64,000 nucleotides of DNA. It comes from Mugil cephalus (Eukaryota > Chordata > Actinopteri > Mugiliformes > Mugilidae). The notes under the pieces were generated by a model. The model saw nothing but the letters and a program-made list of their open reading frames with translations, was not told where the DNA came from and did not search any database. Each line of letters begins with the position of its first letter. Positions within the stretch are counted from its first letter, which is position 1. The DNA lies in contig NC_061771.1 in the NCBI RefSeq assembly GCF_022458985.1, positions 14,485,001 through 14,549,000 on the forward strand, in the 5' to 3' direction. A program made the position numbers and the translations under genes. Below, piece by piece: positions 1 through 12,900 of the stretch.

Positions 1-690
1 GCCAGTGCGGATACAGAGAAATGCGCCTAATGCATTTTTCATTGAAAACAATGTGCTTATGTGTAAATGGCAATCAGCTGTGTCTGATAACTCTGATCGG
101 GGCACTGTTTTCTAAATCGTGGTTCCTTCCGTTTATCACACGCTTAGCTCATGAGAGCCAGTGGTCCGGACACCTAGGCATAAGGAAAACCTACCAGTTG
201 ATCCTGAAGCACTGGATTAAAAAGGGATGTTGTGAACTGCTGTCGTAGTTGTCACACGTGCCAGGAGGTTGGCAGGCCTGATCAAACTGTCCTTCCTGTT
301 CCACTCCATCCCATTCCTGCCATACGGGAGCCTTTTGACTATGTGATTATTGACTGGGTTGGTCCTTTGTCTTGTACAAAAAGTGATAATCAGTTTTTAC
401 TTACCTTTGTGTGCTCTGCTACTCGCTATCTGGAAGCCATTCCATTGCAAAAGATCACTTCAAGGACAGTTAAGGCATTAACAAGGTTCTACCCAACATT
501 TGTATTACCACAGGTGATCCAAACAGATCAAGCAAGTCCTCAAAACTTTGTAAATAAAGCATGCAGTTTCCAGTGTGTACCATCCCGGCTCACAAAGTGC
601 TTTGGAGCGTTGGACGCTAATGGCGAAAATATTACATGGGAACTGAAAAAAGTTGGGATGAAGGTATTCTGTTTGTTTTGTTTGCAGCCA
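1..690 (+). mobile_element. Ty3/gypsy-like retroelement integrase fossil
   Basis: The plus strand encodes pieces of a retroelement integrase. An HHCC zinc-binding region comes first (HLGIRKT, then CRSCHTCQ), followed by the start of the catalytic core (DYVIIDWVGPL). This order and wording fit Ty3/gypsy-type pol genes of fish. The element is broken in more than one place and is cut by the window edge. No LTR is visible on the right side, so it is an old partial fossil. A domesticated integrase gene is unlikely because the frame is not kept. Confidence 0.75.
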
Positions 691-716
691 GATATGCTAC
701 GCAGGAATCTCTAGGG

Positions 717-1192
717 CAGGGGTCTTCAACAGGGGGTGTCACGGAGCAGAGGGGTACCGAAGGGGGGCTGCCTCAATTTCGCAGTTTCACAGAGCGCCAA
801 ACTAGATCTGCTAATCTAAGCCTCCTGTACATAACAGGACCTGCCTCTATCGGCAGTCACATAGACTGTATCACATTCTGAGAGCCTATTCAGTCCCTTG
901 GTAAAATCTAAGAAGCACGAACAGAAGTTGTTCTGTTCACTCTCGTCAACCTACTACTGAGGCTAAAGTGGATTGCTTTGTCACTTGAACAAAAAATTTA
1001 AATAAAAAATGAATATTTGAAACTGTGTATTATTTGAGTAGCTTGATATTGAATTCAGAGTGATAATAATTTATATTCACAATTTACACTAGACTGTGTT
1101 TAGTATAGAACACATATAGTAGGTAGGGGGTCCCTACTTAATCTCGCCGTCATTTTAGGGGTCCTTGAACTGAAAAACATTGAAGGCCTGTG
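717..1192. mobile_element. hAT-type MITE, copy 1, with 8-bp target duplication
   Basis: The left end reads CAGGGGTCTTCAAC and the right end is its imperfect inverted copy (TTGAAGGCCTGTG). The flanks carry a perfect 8-bp duplication, CTCTAGGG at 709-716 and 1193-1200, which is the hAT hallmark. The inside has no transposase and matches the copy at 5990-6642, including the shared stretch ending in AGTAGGTAGGGGGTC. It is a non-autonomous element. Confidence 0.88.
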
Positions 1193-3274
1193 CTCTAGGG
1201 TTTAGTCCAGAAGAGTTGGTGTTCAGACACACTCTTCGTGGTGTTGAAAGAGGAATTTTTATTGTGTCCTTGATTATGTTAGTCAGTCTTGTGAGCGAGT
1301 GCATCAGACACTTTAGGCAGAGAAAACCTTTCTGCCTGTCCAGATGAAATGAAGCTACGATATATGTTGGGTCTCAGGTCTCAGCAGAGCAGTGCTAGCG
1401 AGAATCCAGTGAGCAATTTCCTATTTGTTTGCTTATGCAAGAAATTGATAAGGGAATTGATAACGAGTCGGATTGATAAGCAGAATGCATGGCAACTGTA
1501 TCAATGAAATCTGATCGATGCCCATCCCTACTCAGCATTGATGTGGCTCCCTCAGACCACATCTATACTTTGTGATTGTTGCAGACCCTGGTTTGTATGC
1601 TGGGCTGTTGTAATGGACTCTATCTTGTGGAAATTCTGGGGAAAAAAGGGCCCAACAAATATTGTTCTTCCTCAGAAAGCTGAAACAAGCATAACTTTTC
1701 CCTTGATCCTTGATCTCCCCAATCTGGACATCTGATATGCCAACCTGACCACTCAATGTGTGAGTCACTGCTGTTTGGCAAATGGTTCCGGAGACTAAGA
1801 GCTATTGTTCACTCTTTCTTTTTTTCCCTCTTCTGACGTTCATCTGGTTCTCATGTATTTATGCTGTGTGTTTTTTATTGGATGACTATGTGCAGCCAAG
1901 CATAATTTCCCTGCACTGTGTATAAATGAGAATAAAGATTTATTCAAGTTGTCACATGCAAACATAATGCCACTTCGAATACACACATTTCTGACATGAA
2001 GCTGTCTGACTGAAACAAAAAAACAATAAATCTATAGTGCATTTCATTTGTTGTATAAGTCTTATTGCCAAATAAATTGCAAACATATTCGGAAATGCGA
2101 CTCCATTTCCAAATCTTCTCAAGCTTATTATCTTGGCATGAGATTTACAACTGGAACAATTGAGTTAAGATCAGTGAGAAGCAAATTAATTAAGATGAAT
2201 AAGATGGTAATATTGTGTGAAACAAGGTTTAGCGCGAGGTTACAGAGGACTACAGCTTCTGCACATGGAAATGAAAAAGCTAATTGTGCAGTGAGAAGTG
2301 ATGGGTAGTATTTTTTGTTGCTTTTAGGGAATGTTCCCAGTTGACTGAGGAATATCCAGCCTTGTAAGAGCGTATTGAGTGACCCACTGTAGTCGCTTTA
2401 AAAATAAAAATAAATCATTCTGATAGGGCGGTCTTCTTTGCAGCCTAGTGGGACAGTCAGAAATGACCCAGCAACACAACTGTCTTTTGACTTCACAAGT
2501 TTCCTTAACGCCTTCCACCTGGATCATGAGGTCACGGTGGAGTTTTTGACATGGATGCATAAATTGTATGCAGGAGAAACTTTAGCTGGAGTGGGACTGA
2601 CAACCTCTTGTCATTATTAGAGGCAATGTTGTGTCCTGCTCACTGATTTGAGCAGACCAGGGAGATGACTGCAGACACAATTAGATTTTTGATTGTAAAG
2701 CAGAGTTCAGTGGTGATGATATGAGGGGAAGGGAACTTGGACTGTGCTTTTTGAGACCGCTGCTTATATTTAGTGATGGCTGCTCCAGTTATACATAGAT
2801 TTCTTGCTCGTTTCATCCATCTCTCATCCATCTGTCAGTCACGCGATGGTGACGCGGTTTTGTTTCCCCCAATGCACAAGTCTATGTAATTCTCACATCA
2901 AACTGTACCCTTCACTGCTTACACCTGCACCTTTTATCTTTATACGTCAAATGTTCACACGCAGAGACACCAAGTCTCAGCCTACATGAGCGGCCTAAAC
3001 CATTGTGAGCATTTATAGCCTGGCTGGTGTTCCCGCACCGCCCTGTAATTATGCTGTCAAAATGCTGGCAGTGTGACTTCGATGCGTTGACTTGACGTGC
3101 AGTCTTTCGCAGATGATGGCAACTGGCACTGAGCAGATTATGTTGGAGCTAATAAATGTTGAAAAGTTACTGTTATTGAAATCTCTGCAATGTCGTTTAG
3201 AAATTAACTAACTGATGAGTCCAGCTGCTAGAGCCAGGAATCCCTGCATTTTACCAACAAGGTGGAGAAATGTA
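1193..3274. other. Gene-poor intergenic stretch
   Basis: Only short chance ORFs are seen on both strands. None has a recognisable domain, signal peptide or good splice context. No RNA gene was recognised. Confidence 0.55.
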
Positions 3275-3533
3275 CCAATCAGCCAAAACATTGAAACCAC
3301 TGACAGGAGAAGTGAATAACATTGACCATCTTGTAACAATGTTCTACTGGGAAACTTTTGGCACCAGTGCGGATGTTACTCAGACATGTACAACCCACCT
3401 AGACCAGACCCCATAGCAATGACACTCCTTGATGTCCATGTCTGTTCTCTGATAAGTCACAACTGTTTTCAGGGGCACAAGGGAGACATACACAACATTA
3501 GGAAGGTGGTCATAATGTTGTGCCTGATTGGTG
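3275..3533. mobile_element. Short Tc1/mariner derivative, family I
   Basis: The left end (CCAATCAGCC...) and right end (...GCCTGATTGGTG) are inverted repeats, and TA dinucleotides flank both sides as expected for Tc1/mariner. The interior keeps only scraps of the transposase gene, for example the part resembling AATGTTCTACTGGGAAAC. Related copies lie at 23377-23529, 25027-25332, 35775-35886, 52975-53180 and 61229-61922. Confidence 0.8.
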
Positions 3534-5989
3534 TAAGACAGTAGAATCATAGAAAGATGAATGCACTGTAGGATTTGCCTTGACATCCCATGACCTGGAT
3601 AGGAGATGACCTGTAATGGACTCCAACTTTCCTTTTGTTTATTGCTATGTTTTTGTGTACGACACAAACGAAGACAACAGGGGAGGCAGGAGCAGGAAAC
3701 TAAAGCACTTTAGACGTCAAAACCAGTAACAAGAAGTGCAGAACTCTCAGGGCAGTAAGGTCCAGATAATAGACCAAATAAAAGAAAACATAAGAAATAG
3801 GATACATAAAACATATACAAATGAGGTGGAGGGGCTTATTCCAACAACAGGTATCCAGATGAGATCCAAAATAAAAATAAAAGGCTTTTATCCATTTTAT
3901 AGTGCGTTTAGCGAGTAAAATTGAGTTTATTCAGAAGACTGATGGATCTCATGACTCAAATATGCCATAATCTTCAAGTCAAATGCAGAGACAGTAAAAC
4001 TGTAATGAAACTTTTCAGGTAAAAATTCTCTTATGACTTAAAAGAAATAGAATAAACCGTCTGTTCTAGTGAAGGAAGTGTCGTTAGACCCCCACATTAA
4101 TGGCAAAGTGGCTGCCAGAAGGCAGAATCTGGTTGTTCTGTTTATTGACTTTTAAAAAGCTCTGACTTTGTACCCAGCTACTGTCGTCTCTCATGTTATT
4201 GTTTTTTTTTTTAAACCAGTCATTCTCCAGTTTTTTCTCCCCTTTGCTTCTAGTTGAAAGTGATAGAGCAACAACAAAACATTTGATTTACATGTTTTTT
4301 TAATTAAATTATTAATTTATATATTTATATTATTAAATCCACTGAAAAAAACTGTTACATATGAAATTTCTGATCATGAAATGCATTTTATCAATCGATC
4401 AAAAAAACAACAACAACCATGTCAGCCTTAAAATGTTCAGGGAGAGTGATTTGGTAATATTCTATTTTTCGTTTGAAGTCAAATCTAATATTTGATTAAT
4501 CCATTTAGCTCATCCACTTATACTGGAGACCTCCAGTATTTTAAAACATGCACACACGTTTACAATGACCATCCATTCGGGGGTTTCATTTCATTCAAAC
4601 TGAATGTGAATACATTTAAGTTGAAGTGATGTAAACAGCTTTATCACTCAGCTACCGGTGATTAGCTATAGCTAATGTGAAACAGAAGTCTTTTGTTGCA
4701 TGTTTGATGGTTGTGCTAAGACAGGAGCAAAGCCCCTCGAGCTCTGAATGCTTCTGAGAAATATTTCCTTTGGGAAATCAGCCTTACAGGCAGCAATTTC
4801 CTGGGGTTAATGACATGCAGTCCATCACTCCACCATATGCCAAGACATTTTCACTGACCATCACCATCAAGCTCAATGGCTATAGACTTTTGAACAACAT
4901 TGCCCCATCAATACAGTATTGAGTCATTAATACTTCTAGACCGTATAGTGTTTGTTCCCAGTACCAGATAAAAGATCAGACCTGGTTATAGGGAGGAAAC
5001 CAGTACCCACAAATAGAAACAATCTGTCTCAGTCCTAACGCAAAAATCTACACGTACGGTTTCACGAAACATATTAAATCTTGCAGCAACTGAGCAGACT
5101 CTGACTTCTGAGATTTGGTTGAAAGCCATTAGACGTTACATGCACCAAAGTAGCTTTAAATATGAATGTTATGTTAGCTAATGGGGTCAAACATACTACA
5201 TCTCATCTTCTATTACCGCTTATCCTCACTTATGCAACTACAGATTCATTCAGTTCAACCTCGAGGTAAATTGAATTCGTATTATTTTTAATCATCGCAG
5301 TTGTCATGTCACTTCACTCGCTTGCAGCAACCACGATGAGCTTCAGAACTGCTCTTCAGGAAACCTACGGACGACTTCACGCAGCGATTCTCCTCTTATA
5401 AAAACTCCACGGACAAAGCCTGTCATTGGATGCATTTTTCACACGGTACTCTCTTCCTGCTATCACTGTCTGCAGGGTAGCATTTACACCCCCCGTTACA
5501 ACTGGGAAAACAATATCTCAACTAGCAATCTAAACACTGAAAATTACAGGCTTGTTAGATTTGTGTTATCCAGTGACAAAGTTTTCAAAATTGCTTTTAA
5601 TCACTGACACAGCATGTGACAGCGAGACCCTTTCTGTTTCACATACGCGTTCAATAGACTTCTGCAAAAGCCACATGCAGCTAGCAAATCATCTGGTGAC
5701 AACTCTGAATTGGCCATTAAGTGTGCATGCAAGTGTTGCAAGGGTTTTGTCTCTGTGATAAACTGGCAACCTATCCCGGGAGCAAGTTGCTTCCTGCCCA
5801 CTTTCAGCTAAGTTAGGCTCCAGCTGCCAAGCTTTCCAAGAATGTTCACTGTGCTTGTACATATTTTTTTTTTATATCTTTTACATTGATGTGTGTCTTC
5901 TTATTCTTATTGCCTACATTGCCCTTGGTTCTGAACACTGATATACTTTTCAGTGACAAAAAATAAATTTCCTTGGAATAAGTAATTCT
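3534..5989. other. Gene-poor intergenic stretch
   Basis: AT-rich sequence with homopolymer runs. ORFs of 60-95 codons occur but lack domains, splice context or codon signal. Nothing else is supported. Confidence 0.5.
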
Positions 5990-6642
5990 GATTTGCCAGA
6001 GTGACCCCTAGGGGTTCTGCAGAGGGGGTCCCTAAATCTTTGGTTGATTAGACATTTTTCATATATTTTTCAATTTTCCCCCCAAAATTAAATGCCCATT
6101 AACACAAATGGGGTAAAGGGATAAATCAACGTTATCAGTCAGCACTCATTTAGTGATACCGTTTCAAACGGAGCGCTACACACTAGCCGAGACCTGTCAG
6201 TCTAAGCCTGTTACACTCTGACTCTGTCAGGTTCTCGGGCAATTGGCTGAGGGTCTATTCAGTGCCCAGGTGAAATCCCAGAGGCACGCTGTAGTATTAG
6301 CAGAAAAGAAGCTAACAGTGCTGCTCGCTCCCATCAGCCAAGTACTGAGGACAAAATGTTTTGGTGATGTCACTGTCCCTACTATATTTAACTATGTTTA
6401 AAGGTTAAGGTATGTATGTTTATGGCAGTTGCACAGCCACCCCACTTTTGCACATGTTTGAAATTTGAACCTATGTATTATTTGAATAGTTTAATATTGC
6501 ATACAAAATTATAATAATAATGTATTTTTATAAATAGCACTAAGCCAAGTTAATATAGAACACATATAGTAGGTAGGGGGTCTCTACTTAATCTCTCCAT
6601 CAGTTTGGGGTCCTTTGGCCTGAGAAACGTTGAAGACTGCTG
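5990..6642. mobile_element. hAT-type MITE, copy 2
   Basis: Same family as the element at 717-1192. Both share the motif CACATATAGTAGGTAGGGGG and the terminal GTTGAAGACTGCTG, which matches the hAT inverted repeat. The left end is degraded, so the exact start and the target duplication are not clear. It is longer than copy 1. Confidence 0.75.
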
Positions 6643-9285
6643 GTTTAGAAAGAAACCAAATCCTAACACATGAAGCAGACTGAAGAAAAACAAAACCCAA
6701 GCTTTTGCTCAGAACAAGCCAGAACAAATAAAACGAAAACTAGAGGCAAACAAATAAACGGAGCGTTTGCTAATGCAGATAGGAGAGACAGAAGATTAAT
6801 CAAAACAAAAGCTGAGTAAGAGACTTGTGAGAACAAGTGGCACAAAGCAACACAGAGCGGTATATACCCTTGGTATGTCTATACCAAGGGTGTTTATTAG
6901 CAGAGTGGAAACAGGTGGATTGATTGGGGAGCTGGTAGCAGGTTAGATGGATGTGAACTGACATGCAGTGGATGCAGGATTGTGGAGCTTTTTGTTTTCT
7001 GTTGTACTTTTGAGATATTATCACATCCCAAGTAGAATTTGCAGTATTTACAAAGATATACACGACTTAAAACCCTCTCAGTAGTTACAAACGAGACAGT
7101 AGTTACAAACGAGACAGTAGTTACAAATGACATCACTCCTTAACTGCTAAAGCACTACCGATGGTGGTGCTGTATAACAAACTGATTGTCACTGCCTCCT
7201 CATTAATCACCTCTGAGATGTTATTTCTGCTCCTGGAATGTACCAGTTTCGATTATAAGACAGTCAACAAATTACAGGACCTTAGTCTTTCTCATTCAGC
7301 CCTGCCAGTTTTCTGAAATGAGTTGCTTTTCTTCTCAGTTTGCTTCATCAGTGACTACATTTAAACATTAAGGCCTGTACCGCTGTGATGTAGTCATCAG
7401 CGCAGGGAGTCCAACACAAAAGCTGATCAATAGTCCAATTCTCGGCTGCCTTCATGGTGTTATTTAGAGGTGAGAGTAGCTGTGCGGCGTTTCTTTTTGT
7501 TACCCTGAGATGTGCTTCTGGTGTGAAAATAAACTTTTAAAACATCCTCCCTGAGCAAAATCTGGCATTTTCAGTGATGCAACACACGCCCACACACAGA
7601 CGCTCATGCTAGAAACATATGCTGCTAACAAAATCATTCAAGCAGCAACGTGTGAGTTTTTTTTTTTTTTTTTTTATTGTTTCATTTTCACAGCAGCAGT
7701 AATTTAGTCTGGTGTGGGCACAGTTTAAAATGGGAAATGAGCCCAGTGGATGCCGGAGCTCCACTCATGCGCCAGAAATTTGACCATTTTATTTTGATTA
7801 GCCTGGAGATACAGAAGGTGGAGCTGGGAAGAGCTGCCTCTAACCATGATGAAACAGTACTTGTAATTCAAACACAGGGTGTCTCTGTGCCAAATCAAAC
7901 CTTAACCGTAGTGGTGCATTATTATCGCAAACCTGCTTTGTTTTTCAGCAGAGATTTGTCACAATTATAGAAGGTGCAAACATAATCGTTGGTTGTCTCA
8001 TCAATGGCTTCGCCAGGATTCTCCTCTTCGTCTTTTCCTGTCATACCTTCTGAGAAGGTAGATGTAGTTCCAAATGTCTTCAAAAGTGACCTTTACATAG
8101 GATGACATCAAGTTTGACAGCTAGCAAGCTGTAGCGCTACGGCCATGCGTATATTTGCGCAAACAACAATACTTAATACCATTTACTGAGGTGAAAAATT
8201 AGCTGTAGAGACCAGAACTATTTTTGACCAGACTGTAAACATGAGCTTATTTCTCCTCTGGACTCACTTTTCAAGCAGAATTCTTGTCGTTTACACATTG
8301 GCTTAATTTATTTATTTAAACCAATGTTGAATATCAACTGGAAACAAGAATCAAACAGCATCCTTCCAACAGTTTGCTCACCCAACCTTTCAACCGGACC
8401 TCCTCCCCCAGCTGACCGTGTTTAAACTGCATCACCCGTTCCTATTTTGATCCCAATGAAAATAGTCATTGGGAGAATACTGCCATAATATTTTTTTTTT
8501 GGTTGTACAGTCTCAAAAATCTTTTTTTTTTTTTTTCAAAGCAGAATATAAAATCGGAGTCTATTTTTAACAGCCCTGGTTTCTTCTTTGTCCTGTTCGT
8601 ATTAACCAGCTCACCATTTCTCCTTTTGTGACCCCTAGTTAGCTAGAGCTTGGTCCCAGGAGCATAACTGAATCTTTGGTGGAACTACTCACAGTTGCTG
8701 TCGTCCATATGACCATAATCTATGATGATGAGCAACAAGTAGACCAAAATGTTTGGAAACTGCAGGGTGTGACTATTATGATGTCCCTTCCTCAGACTTC
8801 ATTAAGAGAGCACTCTATATTATATGAGTGCAAACTAAAAGACACAAATATGGATTTCAGTGTTTATTCTGTTATTCTGCCTTACCTTTTTAATTTGACT
8901 TATTTCAACCCATGTTAAGGGATTAAATGAATGATCAAATTGATGCATTAACACAGATGAATGTATTATGATTAATCTGATTAAAAAATTTAGTCAAGTA
9001 GAGTTACCGCCATGCATGCACAAATGGGCAGTTAATCCAGTAGTCACAGGAAGCAGAACCAACCCATAAAGATAGAAGACGCTAAACATCTATATGGGAA
9101 ATTTGAATAAAAATAAAAACTAGACAGAGCAGTCGACCGACATAAAGTAGTATGCACTCTCTGCAGGAAGCACCGAAGCACTTCCATCTTAAAATACCAC
9201 ATTAACACAAAGTATACGTTAGTCAGGGATTCTGCTAACACGTCGCTTAGCTTGATTCAAACCAGGACAAAGACAAGCTGGCAAT
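6643..9285. other. Intergenic stretch with a small minisatellite
   Basis: No gene is supported. At 7079-7128 an 18-bp unit (AGTAGTTACAAACGAGAC) is repeated nearly three times. Poly-T runs occur at 7657-7675 and near 8521-8536. The remaining ORFs are short and without features. Confidence 0.5.
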
Positions 9286-9370
9286 GCTGGCTAACAAATA
9301 TCTCTTCACTCCTGCAACCACTGTTCCATGGGAGAGACTGTTCTCAGTTTCAGGCATGATTGTTTAAAAA
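9286..9370 (+). mobile_element. hAT transposase C-terminal dimerisation fragment
   Basis: Translating from 9286 gives LANKYLFTPATTVPWERLFS. This is the typical start of the hAT C-terminal dimerisation domain (usual form: cysteine or tryptophan before ERLFS). Only this short piece is recognisable and it is interrupted soon after, so it is a transposon relic. Confidence 0.72.
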
Positions 9371-9449
9371 AGAAAAAGAGACAAAAATTTGTTAAGTTTC
9401 AAGTAGATTTTTTGAAACTGTTAAAGGTGTTTAATAAACACACAAATTT

Positions 9450-9795
9450 ATTCTGCAGCAGGACAAAGAGCCCAAACATGAATTACACAAAGAGACCGAA
9501 GGATTTGAGGAAGCCTACATCCACAGAAGATCTGTGGTTAGTTTTCCAAGATGTTCGGAACAATCTACAAGCCAAGTGTCTTCAAAAACTGTGTGTAAGT
9601 GAACCTAGAAGAATCAATGTGGTCTTGAAGGCAAAGGGTGGTCACACCAAATATTGATTTGATTTAAATTTCTCTTCTGTTCATTCACTGCGTTTTGTTA
9701 ATTGATCAAAAGAAACTATGAACACTTCCATTTTTGAAAGTATTCTTATTCCCCCCCCACACACCTGCCTAAAACTTTTGCACAGTACTGTACAT
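9450..9795 (+). mobile_element. Tc1/mariner 3' end with transposase C-terminus, family IV
   Basis: The plus-strand frame ending at 9657 reads DLRKPTSTEDLWLVFQDV and finishes KAKGGHTKY, the C-terminus of a fish Tc1-like transposase. The sequence then runs through the element's 3' tail to CTAAAACTTTTGCACAGTACTGTA. The 5' part, including the first catalytic aspartates, is missing. It is a truncated DNA transposon unrelated to the downstream cnga1 gene. Confidence 0.82.
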
Positions 9796-9977
9796 AAATA
9801 TATATATATACATGATGAACACATTTTAAAATGAGTTACAGTGGGTGCTTCAGTCCCTCTTAAGCATATCTTATTCTTCATCTATCTAATTATTATTGAG
9901 TAATTTTAAGTCCAGTGAGAAAGAATTCTTTGTGACAAAGATTCAACTATAGCTACATAAAAAACAAAGGAAGGGGT

Positions 9978-12900
9978 TTATTTTTTCTCTTCCTCTGTCA
10001 TTTCCTCGTCTTTCTTCTCCTCTTCTTCTGCCTCCTTTCCTTCTTCATCTTTAGTTTCATCAGTTTTCTCTCCACCTCCTTCTCCCTCTTCTGCTTTTTC
10101 ATCTTCCTTTGTCTCAACTACCTCTGGCTTTTTCACTTCTTCCTCCTCCTCCTCATCTTCTTCTACTTCCTCGCCTGTTAAGTGCTCCAGGTCTTTGATA
10201 CGATGCCTCAGATCTTTGTCAACTTTCTTGTAATTTCCCAGGATTTTCTTGAGCTTCATTTGCATCAGCTCCATTGTGCTGTATAATTTATTGACCTTAT
10301 CCTCCAGCTCTTTGACTTCGGGCTTGATGTTAGCTGGGTCCAAATCTATCAGACCATCTTTCATCAGGATCTGCCGACCCTTCTCCTCTAGCATGCCTTT
10401 GGCATCTGGATACTCTTGCAGTGATTCCATGAGGTCATCCTTGGACAGGCAAAAGAGATCTGAGTATCCGATGCTGCGAATGTTGGCTGTCCGCCTGTTT
10501 CCCGCTTTGCTGCCTTTAATATTAAGGATGCTGATCTCGCCAAAGTAGCTGCCGCTTCCTAGTACAACAAACTGTGTGACACCATCATCAGCAACGACTG
10601 CAAGTTTTCCGTCTTTGATAATATACATCTCACGGCCGATGTCTCCCTTTTTGCAGATGTAGTCTCCGGGGCTGAACACCTGCGGCCTCAGTTTGAGCAC
10701 CAGCTCGATCAGCAGGCCCGCCTCGCAGTCTGCAAAAATGCGGACTTTCTTCAGTGTGTCCATGTGGACTTGGATGGCTATTTCTGCTTTCAGTTTGTCG
10801 GGAAGATACCGCAGCACTTCTCTTTCATCCTGCGCCTTGCCGTTGTTCCACAGATAATCGAACCACTTGATGACTCGCAACTCAAGCTCCTTGCTCACCT
10901 TTCGAACCTGTAAAGGAAAAGAAGAGTGTTAGAATAACTGTGCTGCGAGTATAACTCTTAAACCAGATTTTTATGTGGAGGTTTAATGACCTGCATGTAC
11001 TGCTTGATGTTGTCAATGCGGGACTGGAACTGGGCTTGGGCAGCATTCATATTGGAAATCATGGTGGCGATGTTTCCCACGATGGTAGCAAAGATCAAGA
11101 CGCCAACTAAGAAGTCCACTACATGAAATAAAAATTCAGAGTCCAGAGCTGGTGGTGGGGTTTCTCCAATGGTGGTTAGTGTCAGTGTGGACCAGTAGAG
11201 GCTGAACGCATACTTCCTCATAGGTAGCCCAAAGTCAGGCTCTTCTGGATCATCCAGAGCTGGGTAAACCCAGTCATCAGCACCAAAACCAATATATTTA
11301 GAGAAAGAGAAGAACATGCAGGCATTCCAGTGGATAATAATGAGGATGTACATAATAAGGTTTCCAATGCGGAAGATGTTGGGGTAGTTGGTTTTAGTCT
11401 CTGTCCTCGTGAAGAACTCCATCATGCGGCCAATTCTCAGCAGCTTGTTGATGCGGATCTCTGGGTAGTTGAGGCCGAGGAAGAAATAGAGGAGGTCAGT
11501 GGGCAGCATGGAGATAACATCGAGACGAAACTGGAAGCTGCTGATGTACTTATCCCGAAGCAGCTTCTCATCCTTCACCAACAGGCCTTGTTCGAGGTAA
11601 CCTGCGTTGAAAGACGCACAAAGTCGACGGGCACAATGTGAACTACCACATCTTGATTGCATGGAGTAGGATATCAAACTGAAACAGCAAGGAACCTTTT
11701 AGAGTTGAAGAGGTGGCTTCTCAAATCTGTGACTGTGTGTGCAAACTAGTCTAGCAACAAATGTGACACAGATTTGAAGAACAAACAAACAAAACAGAGC
11801 CTTTCCCAGCTGTCACTGGGCAAGAGGCGGGGTGCTGAATCACCAGTGAACCTATGTCTCATGTCTTTGGACGGTGGGAGGAAACTGGAGAAAACCCACG
11901 CTGATTCTAAAATTGACATGATATTACATTTACATTACTTTTCTTTGTCCACAGTTTGCTTGGGGGAGATTTAATCAACCTCTGTGTTCAGTCCAACTCT
12001 CTCCAGACTCACCTGCCATCTGCTGCCTTAAGATTCCACCTCTTGATTTTTTAAGAAAATAAATAAATAAATTGCCTGGGCTTGTGTCTACAGGTGGGTC
12101 ATTTGAGGAAAACTATCAATTTTCCTGCAATTTGGGATGATCATTTTTATTTATTCATTTATTTTTTACCTGTTCTGGACTTGAAGGCCATGTCAGCCAG
12201 GTAGATGATGTCTGAGGTGTAGTCCAAAATAACCCAGTAAATGATGTAGTTATGCTGCAGCTCCTCAAAGCAAGCCCTGCAAAAGATGACCACGAGCGTT
12301 GAGTGTGTTTTTATGAAGGAATAATATTGAGTGCAGGCTCCTTTGTGTCATATTGTGCTGCTGCTGCTGCTGCTGCTGCTCAGGCTGATGAAGCCACACT
12401 CCACTGGTCTCCACTAGCACAATATTTTACATTCATTACTGTTTTGCATTCAAACTAAATCAAAGAACTTGCCACTCAGCTTCTGAAAGACCATGTCTAT
12501 TCCACTGCAGAAAGCCAAGCAGTTAAAATGACTTTGTAGCATTTCAGTGTGGAATAAAAAATGAATAGCAGCTGAATGGAAGAATGTGAACATTTGACCT
12601 GAAGGGAAAGTGCAGCAGTGAAATACTCACCTGGCTATGATCATGGTCCAGTTGTACATGACTGGTAGTGTGATGATGAACAGCCAGTTGTAGTACAGGT
12701 TCCCAGCCGGATTAATAACCAATAATTCTTTGGGCCTATAAAAAGACAGAATGAAAGTAAAATTGCTGAGAGGATGCAGAAATATGTCCTTGAAGTTCCT
12801 CGAAATCATTTTACTTACTTATCTTTTTCCTTTTCCTTCTCCTTTTGTTTTTCCTTCTCTTTTTCCTTCTCCTTTTCTTTCTCTTTCTCCTTTTCTTCTT

